From assembly GCA_029863105.1 (NCBI GenBank), contig JAOTWC010000027.1, positions 1 through 11,259 of the forward strand: a stretch of 11,259 nt of DNA, in the 5' to 3' direction. The number at the start of each line of letters is the position of its first letter. Position 1 is the first letter of the stretch. Made by a program: the position numbers and the translations under genes. A model generated the notes under the pieces. It made no database searches. It was not told the origin of the DNA and saw nothing but the letters and a program-made list of their open reading frames with translations. This DNA comes from Gemmatimonadota bacterium (GTDB lineage: Bacteria > Gemmatimonadota > Gemmatimonadetes > Palauibacterales > Palauibacteraceae). Shown here piece after piece: positions 1 to 7,370 of this stretch.

Positions 1-2
1 AG

Positions 3-758
3 GCGCTGGAAATCTGGCTTGAGAATCTCGGCGAGAGAGTCGCTCCGGGGGAACTCGAGCTCGGCAAGACGAGGCGCCGCCTCATCACCTCCGGCTTCAG
101 GGATCCAAGAGCCGTACCGATCTTCTACGCCATGCGCCTCCTGGCGCCGGCCCTGGCGGTATTGCTGTACATCGCTCTGTTCGCCCCGGCCCTGGCGGTG
201 ACGGGCCCGAAGTATCTGATTTCCATGGCCCTCGCCGCGTTCTTTGGCTGGACCCTGCCGAACGCCTACATCTCCAGACGCATCCGGCTCCGCAAGAAGG
301 AAATGCAGAAGGCTCTGGCCGACACGCTGGACATGCTTGTCGTATGTGTGGAAGCAGGGCTCGGCCTCAACCAGGCGATGGCGCGCGTCGCAGAGGAAAT
401 CGAACACATCAGCCCCGTGATGTCCGAGGAACTCGAAATCCTCAATCTCGAGATTCGCGCAGGAACACCTCGGGAGGATGCCCTGCGGCACCTGGGCGAA
501 CGGACCGACGTGAAGGACATCAAGGGCCTGGTGTCGATGCTCATCCAGACGGATCGTTTCGGCACGTCGATCGCGACGGCGCTGCGCGTGCATTCCGACG
601 ATCTGCGCGTGAAGCGTCGTCAGCGTGCCGAGGAGGCTGCCGCCAAGACGACGATCAAACTGGTCATACCGCTGGCCGTCTTCGTCTTCCCGGCGATGTT
701 TGTGGTCATTCTCGGACCGGCGATCCTCACCATTCTCTCGACGTTCGGAGACATGTGA
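3..758 (+). CDS. tadC: TadC-like Flp pilus assembly / type II secretion F-domain protein (5' partial)
   Basis: Inner-membrane platform protein of a Tad (Flp) pilus machine, related to GspF/PilC. The reading frame is open to the left edge, so the first visible in-frame ATG (base 132) is internal: the 43 residues before it (with TRRRLITSGF) look like the usual conserved TadB/TadC region ahead of the first membrane helix. 251 residues are visible, against roughly 300 for complete TadC proteins. Two hydrophobic segments lie at about residues 46-64 and 68-85. The T2SSF domain follows (LDMLVVCVEAGLGLNQA near 105-121, a QTDRFGTSIATALR stretch, then a basic RVKRRQRAEEAA helix), and a C-terminal membrane helix ends near ILGPAILTILSTF. 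The conserved VEAG and GT..A.ALR features favour TadC over TadB. The stop codon overlaps the next gene by 4 bp. The rest of the tad cluster presumably lies upstream. Confidence 0.9.
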   Translation, partial: ALEIWLENLGERVAPGELELGKTRRRLITSGFRDPRAVPIFYAMRLLAPALAVLLYIALFAPALAVTGPKYLISMALAAFFGWTLPNAYISRRIRLRKKEMQKALADTLDMLVVCVEAGLGLNQAMARVAEEIEHISPVMSEELEILNLEIRAGTPREDALRHLGERTDVKDIKGLVSMLIQTDRFGTSIATALRVHSDDLRVKRRQRAEEAAAKTTIKLVIPLAVFVFPAMFVVILGPAILTILSTFGDM

Positions 759-1141
759 AGACGCTGCGCGTTTGGAACGCAACGCGGAACGACTGCGTCG
801 CCGACCGCGTGCGGCTGGCTGATACCTGGTGGACTCGCCTGCGGGGGATGCTGGGCAGTCCGGAACCGGCGCCGGGTGAGGGGATGCTCCTCGAGCCCTG
901 TCAGTCGGTGCACATGTACTGGATGAAGTACGCGTTGGATGTCGCTTTCCTCGCGCCGGACGGGCGCGTGGTGGAGGCCTACCACGGTCTGGGCCCATCC
1001 AAGCGTTCGCGCTGGCACCGCGAAGCGGACCGGGCCCTGGAGTTGCGAGCGGGGACCCTTGCTGAGACCGGGACACAGGTCGGCGATCGACTCGAGATGA
1101 TCAGTACTGCGGATGCTACGGAAAGGCAGACTCATGCATAA
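755..1141 (+). CDS. DUF192 family protein
   Basis: Small protein of 128 residues matching DUF192. The visible signature runs from WWTRLRGMLG (about residues 25-34) through GEGMLLEPCQSVHMYWMKYA (41-60) to LDVAFLAPDGRVVEAYHGLG (61-80), ending with the typical TLAETGTQVGDRLEM region. The molecular function of the family is unsettled, and no catalytic role is claimed. Most family members carry an N-terminal signal or lipoprotein peptide, but none is visible here. A GTG start at 755 is chosen because it overlaps the tadC stop in a GTGA arrangement, has GGAG at 747-750 just upstream, and begins the first family-like residues (KTLRVWNATR). The open frame extends further upstream, but that part only shadows tadC. 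Short DUF192 proteins occur next to tad genes, so a pilus-linked role is plausible but unproven. Confidence 0.82.
   Translation: MKTLRVWNATRNDCVADRVRLADTWWTRLRGMLGSPEPAPGEGMLLEPCQSVHMYWMKYALDVAFLAPDGRVVEAYHGLGPSKRSRWHREADRALELRAGTLAETGTQVGDRLEMISTADATERQTHA
1121..1126 (+). promoter_or_regulatory. Ribosome binding site of the AAA+ ATPase gene
   Basis: GAAAGG lies 7 nt before the ATG at 1134, inside the end of the DUF192 gene. It decides the start in favour of 1134 over the in-frame ATG at 1113, which has no comparable purine-rich site. Confidence 0.55.
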
Positions 1142-2531
1142 CGAAGCGCCAACAGCGATGACGCCGGCTGACACGAGAGCGCGCCAGCAGACGGCACCAC
1201 CGGTCCCGGAGGCGCTGACGGACACGGGCCTCTCCGAGTCGATGCTTCAGGATTTGATCATCAAGTCGCTGTACGACATGGGAGCCCGGACAGGCGAGGA
1301 ACTCCGACAGGTGATCAAACTGCCGTTCAGCCTGCTCGATGAGCAGCTGCTCGATCTTCAGCAACGCCGTCTCGTCGAAGTTCGCGGAGCCGGCAGCCAG
1401 AACCGCATCACGTACACGTTCGATCTTACCGGCGAAGGCCGGGAGAGAGCGCGCGAACTGCTGGCCACGAACGGCTACGTCGGTCCGGCTCCTGTTCCGC
1501 TCGAGGCCTACAGCGACTGGGTGAAGGACCAGACGATTCAGGGCATCGTGGTAACAGCCGACGGAATTCGCGAGGGTTTCTCGCATCTGGTATACGACCA
1601 GGGATTCCTCGATCAGCTTGGCCCGGGTATCAACTCCGGACTGTCGCTCTTTCTGTACGGCCATTCCGGAAACGGCAAGACGACGATCGCCGAGGCGATC
1701 GCCGGCATGCTCGGCGGCGAGGTCTATCTTCCGTACGCGCTCGAGGTCCAGGGAAATATTGTCGTCCTGTACGATCCTGTGTACCACAAGCCTGTCGAGG
1801 GCGCCGGAACGTCTGCCGATGACCCGTTCGGCACGAGCCCCCTGTTCCGCCAAGATACGCCGCACGATGCCCGGTATGCCCGGATCAAGCGTCCGGTCGT
1901 GTTCGTGGGCGGTGAGATGACGCTGGAACAGCTCGACCTGCAGTACGATCCCGACTCTCGCATCTACCAGGCGCCGTCACATGTAAAGGCGAACGGAGGC
2001 GTGTTCATCCTCGACGACTTCGGCCGCCAGCACGTGCGCCCGCGTGACCTGTTGAATCGCTGGATGGTGCCACTCGAGAAGCGGATCGACTATCTCGCGT
2101 TCAAGAACGGGTATAAGTTCCCCATCCCGTTCGACTGCATGCTTTTGTTTGCCACGAACCTGAACCCGCTCGAGCTTGTCGACGAAGCATTTTTGCGGAG
2201 GATCCGCTACAAGATTCTCGTCGAGAGCCCGAGCCGGGAACAGTACGAGGAAATTTTCCGCCGCTGCTGCGAGAACCGCGACATTCTGTTCGACCGACAT
2301 CGGATCGAACACGTCTTCCGGCAGTACTATGCCCGGCTGCAGATCGCGCCGCGTGGCTGCCATCCCCGCGACATCGTGGATACGCTCTGCAACGTCGCCA
2401 AGTACAAGCGCATTCCGCCGTCGCTTACGACCGAGCTTCTCGACGAAGCGTGCCGGTCGTACTTCCTCGACATGCCCGGCGCGGGCGGGGTGATTTCCGG
2501 GGCCGGCACGAACGTCAACGACGAAGACTAG
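1134..2531 (+). CDS. Winged-helix AAA+ ATPase, tad-locus associated (MoxR-like)
   Basis: 465-residue cytoplasmic P-loop ATPase with an unusual N-terminus. Residues about 38-112 look like a winged-helix domain (ARTGEELRQVIKLPF, a two-helix stretch, then a basic wing and LTGEGRERARELL), followed by a GPAPVPLEAY linker. The AAA+ core has Walker A GHSGNGKT at 176-183, Walker B VFILDD at 290-295, sensor 1 FATNLNP at 339-345, a probable arginine finger in LRRIRYKI near 354-361, and a sensor-2-like HPRD at 410-413. Walker B ends in Asp-Asp rather than Asp-Glu. The substrate is unknown. Related ATPases sit in Flp/Tad clusters, so it could remodel or regulate the pilus machine. It is distinct from the secretion ATPase TadA, whose signature boxes are absent. 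The gene overlaps the DUF192 gene by 8 bp. Confidence 0.85.
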   Translation: MHNEAPTAMTPADTRARQQTAPPVPEALTDTGLSESMLQDLIIKSLYDMGARTGEELRQVIKLPFSLLDEQLLDLQQRRLVEVRGAGSQNRITYTFDLTGEGRERARELLATNGYVGPAPVPLEAYSDWVKDQTIQGIVVTADGIREGFSHLVYDQGFLDQLGPGINSGLSLFLYGHSGNGKTTIAEAIAGMLGGEVYLPYALEVQGNIVVLYDPVYHKPVEGAGTSADDPFGTSPLFRQDTPHDARYARIKRPVVFVGGEMTLEQLDLQYDPDSRIYQAPSHVKANGGVFILDDFGRQHVRPRDLLNRWMVPLEKRIDYLAFKNGYKFPIPFDCMLLFATNLNPLELVDEAFLRRIRYKILVESPSREQYEEIFRRCCENRDILFDRHRIEHVFRQYYARLQIAPRGCHPRDIVDTLCNVAKYKRIPPSLTTELLDEACRSYFLDMPGAGGVISGAGTNVNDED

Positions 2532-2552
2532 AGCGATCTCGTTCGGCTTGCG

Positions 2553-3665
2553 ATGGAGACCTCCTCGATCACGAGCCGCTTTCGGCAGACGGTCAGTTTG
2601 CCGCGATTTCTGAGTGGCTTCCGCAGGGGGCTAGTGCGCGACGCCCCGTTCCTGCTGCTGGCGGTCGCATTCGTGATGGCGGCTGTGGTCTCGGCACGTG
2701 TTCTCGGGTATCCGGCGGACCTGGACCTCAGCGTTTCCTGGTCCGTCATGGCCACCTGGACAGGCCTGTACGCGGTTCCGGCATTCCTCGCTCTGCTGGT
2801 CCATGGCAAGGTGGTGAACGGATACAGCATCTTCGAGGCTTCCACATGGCGTCGGGTTGGATTTCACTTTGCCGACCCAGGACGCCTTCTGGGTCTCGTG
2901 CTTGTCGTAGGCGTTCTCCCGTTCTTCACGGCGGCGTTTGTCGCGTTCAAGGGCTCGATACCAGACGTAAGTCCGTTCGTGTGGGACGTCCGGTTCATGG
3001 AGTGGGATCGGCTCGTCCACTTCGGTGCCCATCCGTGGGAGTTGCTGCAGCCTGTGCTCGGCTACCCCGTCGTCACCAACGCCATCGACTTCACGTACTA
3101 TTTGTGGTTTCCAGTCGTTTGGCTCACCATGATCTGGCAGGCATGGCACGGCGACCGCAATTCGGATTCTCGAATGCAGTACCTGCTGACCTTTGCGCTC
3201 AGCTGGATCTTACTCGGCACGGTCGCCGCTACCTGGTTGTCGTCCGCCGGTCCGGTGTACTTCGCTTCGGTGACCGGCGAGCCTGATCCGTTTCTGCCGC
3301 TGATGGACTACCTTCGCGCGGTAAACGGCGACCACAAGCTGCAAGCGATCTGGGCGCAAGACATACTATGGCAGTCGTACGCCGACCCCAGCAGACCGGC
3401 AATCGAGGGAATTTCTGCCATGCCCAGCATGCACGTAGCGATGGGCGTGCTGATGGCGCTCCTCGGATTTCGAATTCGGCCATGGGTTGGCTGGTGCTAT
3501 ACGATCTTCGCCGTCCTCATCCTGCTCGGCTCGGTTCACCTCGCCTGGCACTATGCGATCGACGGCTACGTGGCCGCGGCAGGAACACTGCTCATCTGGC
3601 GGGCCTGCGGAAGGTTCTCGCGCTGGTGGAGAACTGCCGTCTGCGAGCCGGGCCTGGCCAACTAG
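2553..3665 (+). CDS. PAP2-family (Aur1-like, PAP2_3) membrane protein, copy 1
   Basis: 370-residue polytopic inner-membrane protein. Hydrophobic segments lie near residues 31-50, 62-84, 112-132, 178-196, 211-230, 293-306 and 312-350. The PAP2 second motif is AMPSMH (289-294, catalytic His294). The third is GSVHLAWHYAID (326-337, His333 and Asp337), where the usual Arg of SRx5Hx3D is replaced by Ser. The canonical first motif KX6RP is not visible, which is common in the PAP2_3/inositol-phosphoceramide-synthase-like branch. Such enzymes hydrolyse or transfer lipid-linked phospho groups on the outer face of the membrane, but the substrate cannot be read from sequence. A long conserved block (HPWELLQP at 160-167, then IDFTYYLWFP and IWQAWHG) is shared with two paralogues in this operon. 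The ATG at 2553, 21 bp after the ATPase gene, lacks a strong Shine-Dalgarno. Confidence 0.85.
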   Translation: METSSITSRFRQTVSLPRFLSGFRRGLVRDAPFLLLAVAFVMAAVVSARVLGYPADLDLSVSWSVMATWTGLYAVPAFLALLVHGKVVNGYSIFEASTWRRVGFHFADPGRLLGLVLVVGVLPFFTAAFVAFKGSIPDVSPFVWDVRFMEWDRLVHFGAHPWELLQPVLGYPVVTNAIDFTYYLWFPVVWLTMIWQAWHGDRNSDSRMQYLLTFALSWILLGTVAATWLSSAGPVYFASVTGEPDPFLPLMDYLRAVNGDHKLQAIWAQDILWQSYADPSRPAIEGISAMPSMHVAMGVLMALLGFRIRPWVGWCYTIFAVLILLGSVHLAWHYAIDGYVAAAGTLLIWRACGRFSRWWRTAVCEPGLAN

Positions 3666-3687
3666 CTGGCTCTTGGCCTCCCCGACC

Positions 3688-4746
3688 GTGCGCCCGCAAA
3701 CTTCCCCCGTCGACGGCCGGGCCCTGTACGAAGCAGCTCCGTTCGTTGGTCTGGTCGCCGTCTACGTGGCGGTCGGCGTGCTGATACTTGGCCGAATAGA
3801 CAGACCGCCCTCCCTGTCGCTTGCCACCACCTACGGCTGGCCGGCGCTTCTCGCCGGGATCTATCTCCTGGTGACATTCGTCGGCGCCATCGGGATCCAT
3901 GTGTTTGCGGGCCGGCGCCGACCCTCAGATCCGGAGACGTGGCGCTTCGTATATGGCCGCTGGCTTGGCAGCGATCGGCTCGTCGGGATGCTCGTGGTGC
4001 TGGCGACATTCCCGGCTTTGCTCGACGTGATGTACGGATTTCGCCTGGCGTTGACGGCGTTTCAACCCTTCTACCTCGATCCGGTTCTGGCGCGGACCGA
4101 TGCGTTTCTTCACGGCGGCAGCGCTCCGTGGGAGCTGCTGCAGCCACTGGTAGGCCATCCGGGCATCACGAGATTCATCGACACCGTTTACGTGTACGGA
4201 TGGTTCGCGGTCCTCTGGCTCGGTGTGATCTGGCAGACGATTCACGGACGCGAACCGGTCCGGTCGCAGTTTCTCATGACGTTTGCGCTGGCGTGGATCG
4301 TTCTGGGTACCGCCGTGGCGATCCTGACGTCGTCTGCGGGTCCCGCGTTCTTCGCGAGGGTCACGGGCCTGGAGGATCCGTTCGCGGGACTGATGGCATA
4401 CCTTGCGGCCGTGGACCAGCAGGCTCCACTCAGGGCCGTCGCGAACCAGGAGCGTCTCTGGACCAGCTACACGGAGTGGGGCGGCATGACGGCCATGCCC
4501 AGCATGCACCTGTCGATCGTGACGGCAGTCGTACTTGCCGGCATTCAAACGTATCGGTGGCTGTCGTGGGTGCTGATTCCGTTCGGATTCGTCATTCTGA
4601 TCGGATCTGTCCATCTTGGCTGGCACTACGCCATCGACAGCTACGTCGGCATTCTGGCGACCGTGTGGATCTGGTGGGCCAGCGGTCACTTCGTTCGGTG
4701 GTGGCAGCAGCGGAAGAGCTTCGCGGAGGTACCGGATGAAGCGTAA
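3688..4746 (+). CDS. PAP2-family (Aur1-like, PAP2_3) membrane protein, copy 2
   Basis: 352-residue paralogue of the preceding gene with the same layout. AMPSMH lies at 269-274 (His274) and GSVHLGWHYAID at 306-317 (His313, Asp317), so the presumed catalytic residues are intact. It is the most diverged copy. The WDRLVHFG region of copy 1 reads RTDAFLHGG here, one residue is inserted in the YVYGWF segment, and the N-terminal extension is shorter. SSAGP (215-219) and DPFAGLMAYL are retained. The frame is open back to 3487, but that part shadows copy 1. GTG at 3688 is chosen because it lies 22 bp past the copy 1 stop; TTG at 3673 is the alternative. Neither start has a good ribosome binding site, so translation may depend on coupling. 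Substrate and direction of reaction are unknown. Confidence 0.83.
   Translation: MRPQTSPVDGRALYEAAPFVGLVAVYVAVGVLILGRIDRPPSLSLATTYGWPALLAGIYLLVTFVGAIGIHVFAGRRRPSDPETWRFVYGRWLGSDRLVGMLVVLATFPALLDVMYGFRLALTAFQPFYLDPVLARTDAFLHGGSAPWELLQPLVGHPGITRFIDTVYVYGWFAVLWLGVIWQTIHGREPVRSQFLMTFALAWIVLGTAVAILTSSAGPAFFARVTGLEDPFAGLMAYLAAVDQQAPLRAVANQERLWTSYTEWGGMTAMPSMHLSIVTAVVLAGIQTYRWLSWVLIPFGFVILIGSVHLGWHYAIDSYVGILATVWIWWASGHFVRWWQQRKSFAEVPDEA
4725..4730 (+). promoter_or_regulatory. Strong ribosome binding site of the GT-C-like gene
   Basis: GGAGGT, 5 nt before the ATG at 4736 and inside the last codons of PAP2 copy 2. It is the best Shine-Dalgarno in the plus-strand block. It fixes this start rather than the longer open frame reaching back to 4616. 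Confidence 0.8.
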
Positions 4747-6235
4747 CGACGTTTCGGGAGCGCCGGCCCGCTGGCTGGTGCCGTCACTCGGCTCGATTCT
4801 GGCGCTCGTGGCGATGCTCAACGCTCTGCTGTTTCGTAGCCGGGAATTCTTCGCCTGGGACGGAGATGTCGGTCGACACCTTCGCGTCGGGCGGACGATC
4901 CTCGACACCGGCGTAATCCCGCGTGTAGATCTGTTTTCGCACACGCGAGGCGGCACACCGTTCGTGCCGTACGAGTGGCTGTCCGAGGTCGTGACAGCCG
5001 CCGTTCACCTCGCCGGTGGCTTGCCAGGCGTCGCGGTGCTGTCAGCTCTGCTGTACGCCACCGCCGTACTCGGCGTGTACCGCGCGGGCGATGCGCTAGG
5101 TGCCAGGAGGATGATTGCTTTCTCAGTCGCCACTCTGGCCCTGGTGCTTCAGTCCGTCCACCTGCTGCCAAGGCCACATCTGTTCACCACCGCGCTTGCC
5201 GCGATCTTCGTCGTTGTCCTGATTCGTTTCGCGCGAACCGGCCGGCCCTGGCTGCTGGCGCCCCTCCCTCCCCTGATGCTGGTCTGGGCGAATTCACACG
5301 GCGGCTTTCTCATCGGGTTCATTCTGCTCCTGGCCTTCATTGCTGGAGCCCTGTTCCGCTCCAGCGAGTTCTGCAAGCCACACCGGGCCTTGCGTCCCCT
5401 CACCCTGGTCCTCGCCCTGTGCAGCGTGCTGAGCCTCGTCAACCCGGCCGGCCCGGAGCTCTGGACCCATACGACCGGCTACCTGGGAATCGACTTCCTG
5501 GTCGATGCGACGCAGGAGTACGGATCGGTGGATTTCCACGCCGGGTACGGCAAGTTGTTCTTCCTCGTGTTGTTCGCGGGACCCGTCCTTTGGATGACGG
5601 GGCGTGTACGGGTCTCCATTCTGGCGGCCGGGCTCTATTTGTTCTTCGCGGCGACCGCGCTGCACTCGGCCCGCAACATTCCACTGTTCACCGTCTGCAG
5701 TTTGCCGTGGCTCGCTATCTGGATTGACCAGGCGCTGCAGCGGGGAGGCACACGCGGCAAGCTGCTGGCCCGGCTCGACAGGTGGGAGCGGGCCGATCGG
5801 CAACTCAAACCCGGCGCAGCGGCCGTCGCATTTGTGTACGTGATCTGGTTCGCTCTCGTGCCCAATCGTGACGCCTACAGGTTTGATCCAACTGTGTTTC
5901 CCGTCGAGGCGATGGAAATCCTGGGCGGCAACTTCGGTTCGGGACACGTTTTCAACCAGCTCACCTGGGGGGGATACCTGCTCTACGCCAGGCCGGACAT
6001 CCCCGTGTTCATCGACGGGCAGACCGACTTCTACGGTGAGGAGCTGTCGCGGGACTATCTGGCGGCTGTCAAAGGGCACGCCGGTTGGAACGATGTTCTG
6101 GTCCGCTATGACATCGAATGGACCCTGCTCGAGAGGGCGGAGCCCCTGAACCAGTTGCTGGATCTGGACCCGGGATGGGACCGTGTTTACGCCGACGGGG
6201 TGGCAAGCGCGTACCGCCGGGCGCCGGCGAATTGA
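4736..6235 (+). CDS. GT-C-like polytopic membrane protein with C-terminal globular domain
   Basis: 499-residue integral membrane protein. After a first helix (about 14-34) comes a large loop with DGD at 42-44 and a GRHLRVGRTI / PRVDLFSHT / YEWLSEV series, reminiscent of the acidic first external loop of GT-C glycosyltransferases that use polyprenyl-phosphate sugars. Further landmarks are RPHLFT (146-151), WANSHGG (184-190), NPAGPELW (236-243) and ARNIPLF (312-318). After the last helix (about 361-376) a globular tail of about 120 residues carries HVFNQLTWGGYLLY (404-417) and VFIDGQTDFYG (424-434). This combination recurs in many uncharacterised bacterial membrane proteins. Glycosyl transfer is an inference from the fold only. 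The gene overlaps PAP2 copy 2 by 11 bp and copy 3 by 4 bp, so it is tightly coupled to both. Confidence 0.72.
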   Translation: MKRNDVSGAPARWLVPSLGSILALVAMLNALLFRSREFFAWDGDVGRHLRVGRTILDTGVIPRVDLFSHTRGGTPFVPYEWLSEVVTAAVHLAGGLPGVAVLSALLYATAVLGVYRAGDALGARRMIAFSVATLALVLQSVHLLPRPHLFTTALAAIFVVVLIRFARTGRPWLLAPLPPLMLVWANSHGGFLIGFILLLAFIAGALFRSSEFCKPHRALRPLTLVLALCSVLSLVNPAGPELWTHTTGYLGIDFLVDATQEYGSVDFHAGYGKLFFLVLFAGPVLWMTGRVRVSILAAGLYLFFAATALHSARNIPLFTVCSLPWLAIWIDQALQRGGTRGKLLARLDRWERADRQLKPGAAAVAFVYVIWFALVPNRDAYRFDPTVFPVEAMEILGGNFGSGHVFNQLTWGGYLLYARPDIPVFIDGQTDFYGEELSRDYLAAVKGHAGWNDVLVRYDIEWTLLERAEPLNQLLDLDPGWDRVYADGVASAYRRAPAN

Positions 6236-7332
6236 GCCTGCACCACGCCGGACGAGCGGTGCTGTCCGCCCTGCGGGCGGCGGTGCTGACCGATTTACCG
6301 TTCTACATTCTCATCGCCATGTATGTGGCGGCCGCGTTCGGGCTCCAGGCGCTAGTCGGCGTCCCCGGCGAAGTGGACATCCCCATGTCCTGGCGATGGC
6401 TGTTGACGATGTCGTTCTGGTACGCCGGTCTCGCCGCAATCGTGGCTGGCTTCCGGGCGGCGAGAGATCCAGACCGCAGGATTCTGGACGTCGGGGACTG
6501 GATCAGGATCGGGAGAGAGCGAACGCCGCCGGCCCGAATCCTCAGTTTCCTCCTTCTCGGCGGTCTGCTGCCGATCTGGTTCCATGTATTCGTGCGTTTC
6601 AAGGTCGCGATACCGGAGGTAAAGCCGTTTTCTCTCGACGTCCTGTTCATGCACATCGATCGAATCGTGCATTTCGGCGTTCACCCGTGGATCGCACTCC
6701 AGCCGTTGCTCGGTGATCCCGTCGTGACACAGTTCATCGACCTGGTCTACTACGTGTGGTTTCCCGCAGTGTGGATCACGTTCATCTGGCAGGCTCTTCA
6801 TGGGTCTCACGACCGACTTCGATCTCAGTATCTGCTCTCGTTCGGCCTGTGCTGGGTCCTCCTGGGAACTGTGGCAGCTACCCTGCTCTCCTCGGCCGGT
6901 CCTATATTCTTCGCGGAAGTCACTCAGGCGACCGATCCGTATGAGCCTCTGATGGCCTACCTGCGATCCGTGAATGCGGAGACGCCTCTGGGGACGTTCC
7001 GTGTGCGCGAGATGCTGTGGAATGCCTATGTCGGGCTTCCCTCGGACGGTGCCGGGATATCCGCCATGCCCAGCCTGCACATCTCGATGGTGGTTCTGAT
7101 GATGCTGCTCGGATTTCAAGTGCGCCGGACGCTGGGGATCGCGTTCTCCGTCTTCGCCGTTCTCATCTTCGTCGGCTCCATACACCTGGCGTGGCACTAT
7201 GCCATCGACGCATATGTGTCTGTTGCCGGTACGATCCTGATTTGGAAGCTGAGCGGATCGATCGTGCGCCGATGGCATGACACTCGCCCCGGGGAGCTCG
7301 GAACCGTTGGCGCCCGGCCGGATAGCAGATGA
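6232..7332 (+). CDS. PAP2-family (Aur1-like, PAP2_3) membrane protein, copy 3
   Basis: 366-residue third paralogue, closer to copy 1 than to copy 2. AMPSLH lies at 278-283 (His283) and GSIHLAWHYAID at 315-326 (His322, Asp326). Over the 40-residue block that starts at HPWIALQP (copy 1 residues 161-200), hand alignment gives 27 identities with copy 1. A charged loop (RAARDPDRRILDVGDWIRIG, 76-95) precedes the third helix, as in the other copies. TTG at 6232 is chosen because it overlaps the upstream TGA and keeps an N-terminus (VLSALRAAVLTDLPF) that aligns with FLSGFRRGLVRDAPF of copy 1. GTG at 6259 is the alternative. ATG at 6319 would cut into the first helix. No Shine-Dalgarno is evident, so translational coupling is likely. 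The substrate is unknown, as for the other copies. Confidence 0.82.
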   Translation: MSLHHAGRAVLSALRAAVLTDLPFYILIAMYVAAAFGLQALVGVPGEVDIPMSWRWLLTMSFWYAGLAAIVAGFRAARDPDRRILDVGDWIRIGRERTPPARILSFLLLGGLLPIWFHVFVRFKVAIPEVKPFSLDVLFMHIDRIVHFGVHPWIALQPLLGDPVVTQFIDLVYYVWFPAVWITFIWQALHGSHDRLRSQYLLSFGLCWVLLGTVAATLLSSAGPIFFAEVTQATDPYEPLMAYLRSVNAETPLGTFRVREMLWNAYVGLPSDGAGISAMPSLHISMVVLMMLLGFQVRRTLGIAFSVFAVLIFVGSIHLAWHYAIDAYVSVAGTILIWKLSGSIVRRWHDTRPGELGTVGARPDSR

Positions 7333-7370
7333 GACGTCAGACGGGACTTGTGCCAAACGGATGACCACAA

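Noticed and set aside
2450..3286. A 278-codon plus-strand frame overlapping the ATPase gene end and PAP2 copy 1
   Set aside because: It is an alternative frame of PAP2 copy 1. The Arg/Gly/Pro-rich translation has no membrane or family signal, while the other frame has clear PAP2 motifs.
2553..3665. Reading PAP2 copy 1 as an ordinary undecaprenyl-diphosphate phosphatase of the PgpB/BacA type
   Set aside because: The KX6RP motif is not visible, the third motif lacks its Arg, and the protein is longer with extra conserved blocks. The Aur1-like PAP2_3 group fits better, and no substrate can be assigned.
4616..4735. N-terminal extension of the GT-C-like gene
   Set aside because: It overlaps PAP2 copy 2 deeply and reads as non-conserved sequence. 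The GGAGGT at 4725-4730 supports the ATG at 4736.
3925..4956. A 343-codon open frame on the minus strand across PAP2 copy 2 and the GT-C-like gene
   Set aside because: It spans the junction of two well-supported plus-strand genes and has shadow-like composition.
2553..7332. Recent tandem duplication or recombination hot spot among the PAP2 genes
   Set aside because: At the DNA level the copies share only short matches around the catalytic motifs, so the duplication is old and the copies are not near-identical repeats.
7333..7370. Possible separate promoter before the DUF4159 gene
   Set aside because: Only 38 bp is available and I see no convincing -35/-10 pair. Co-transcription is simpler.
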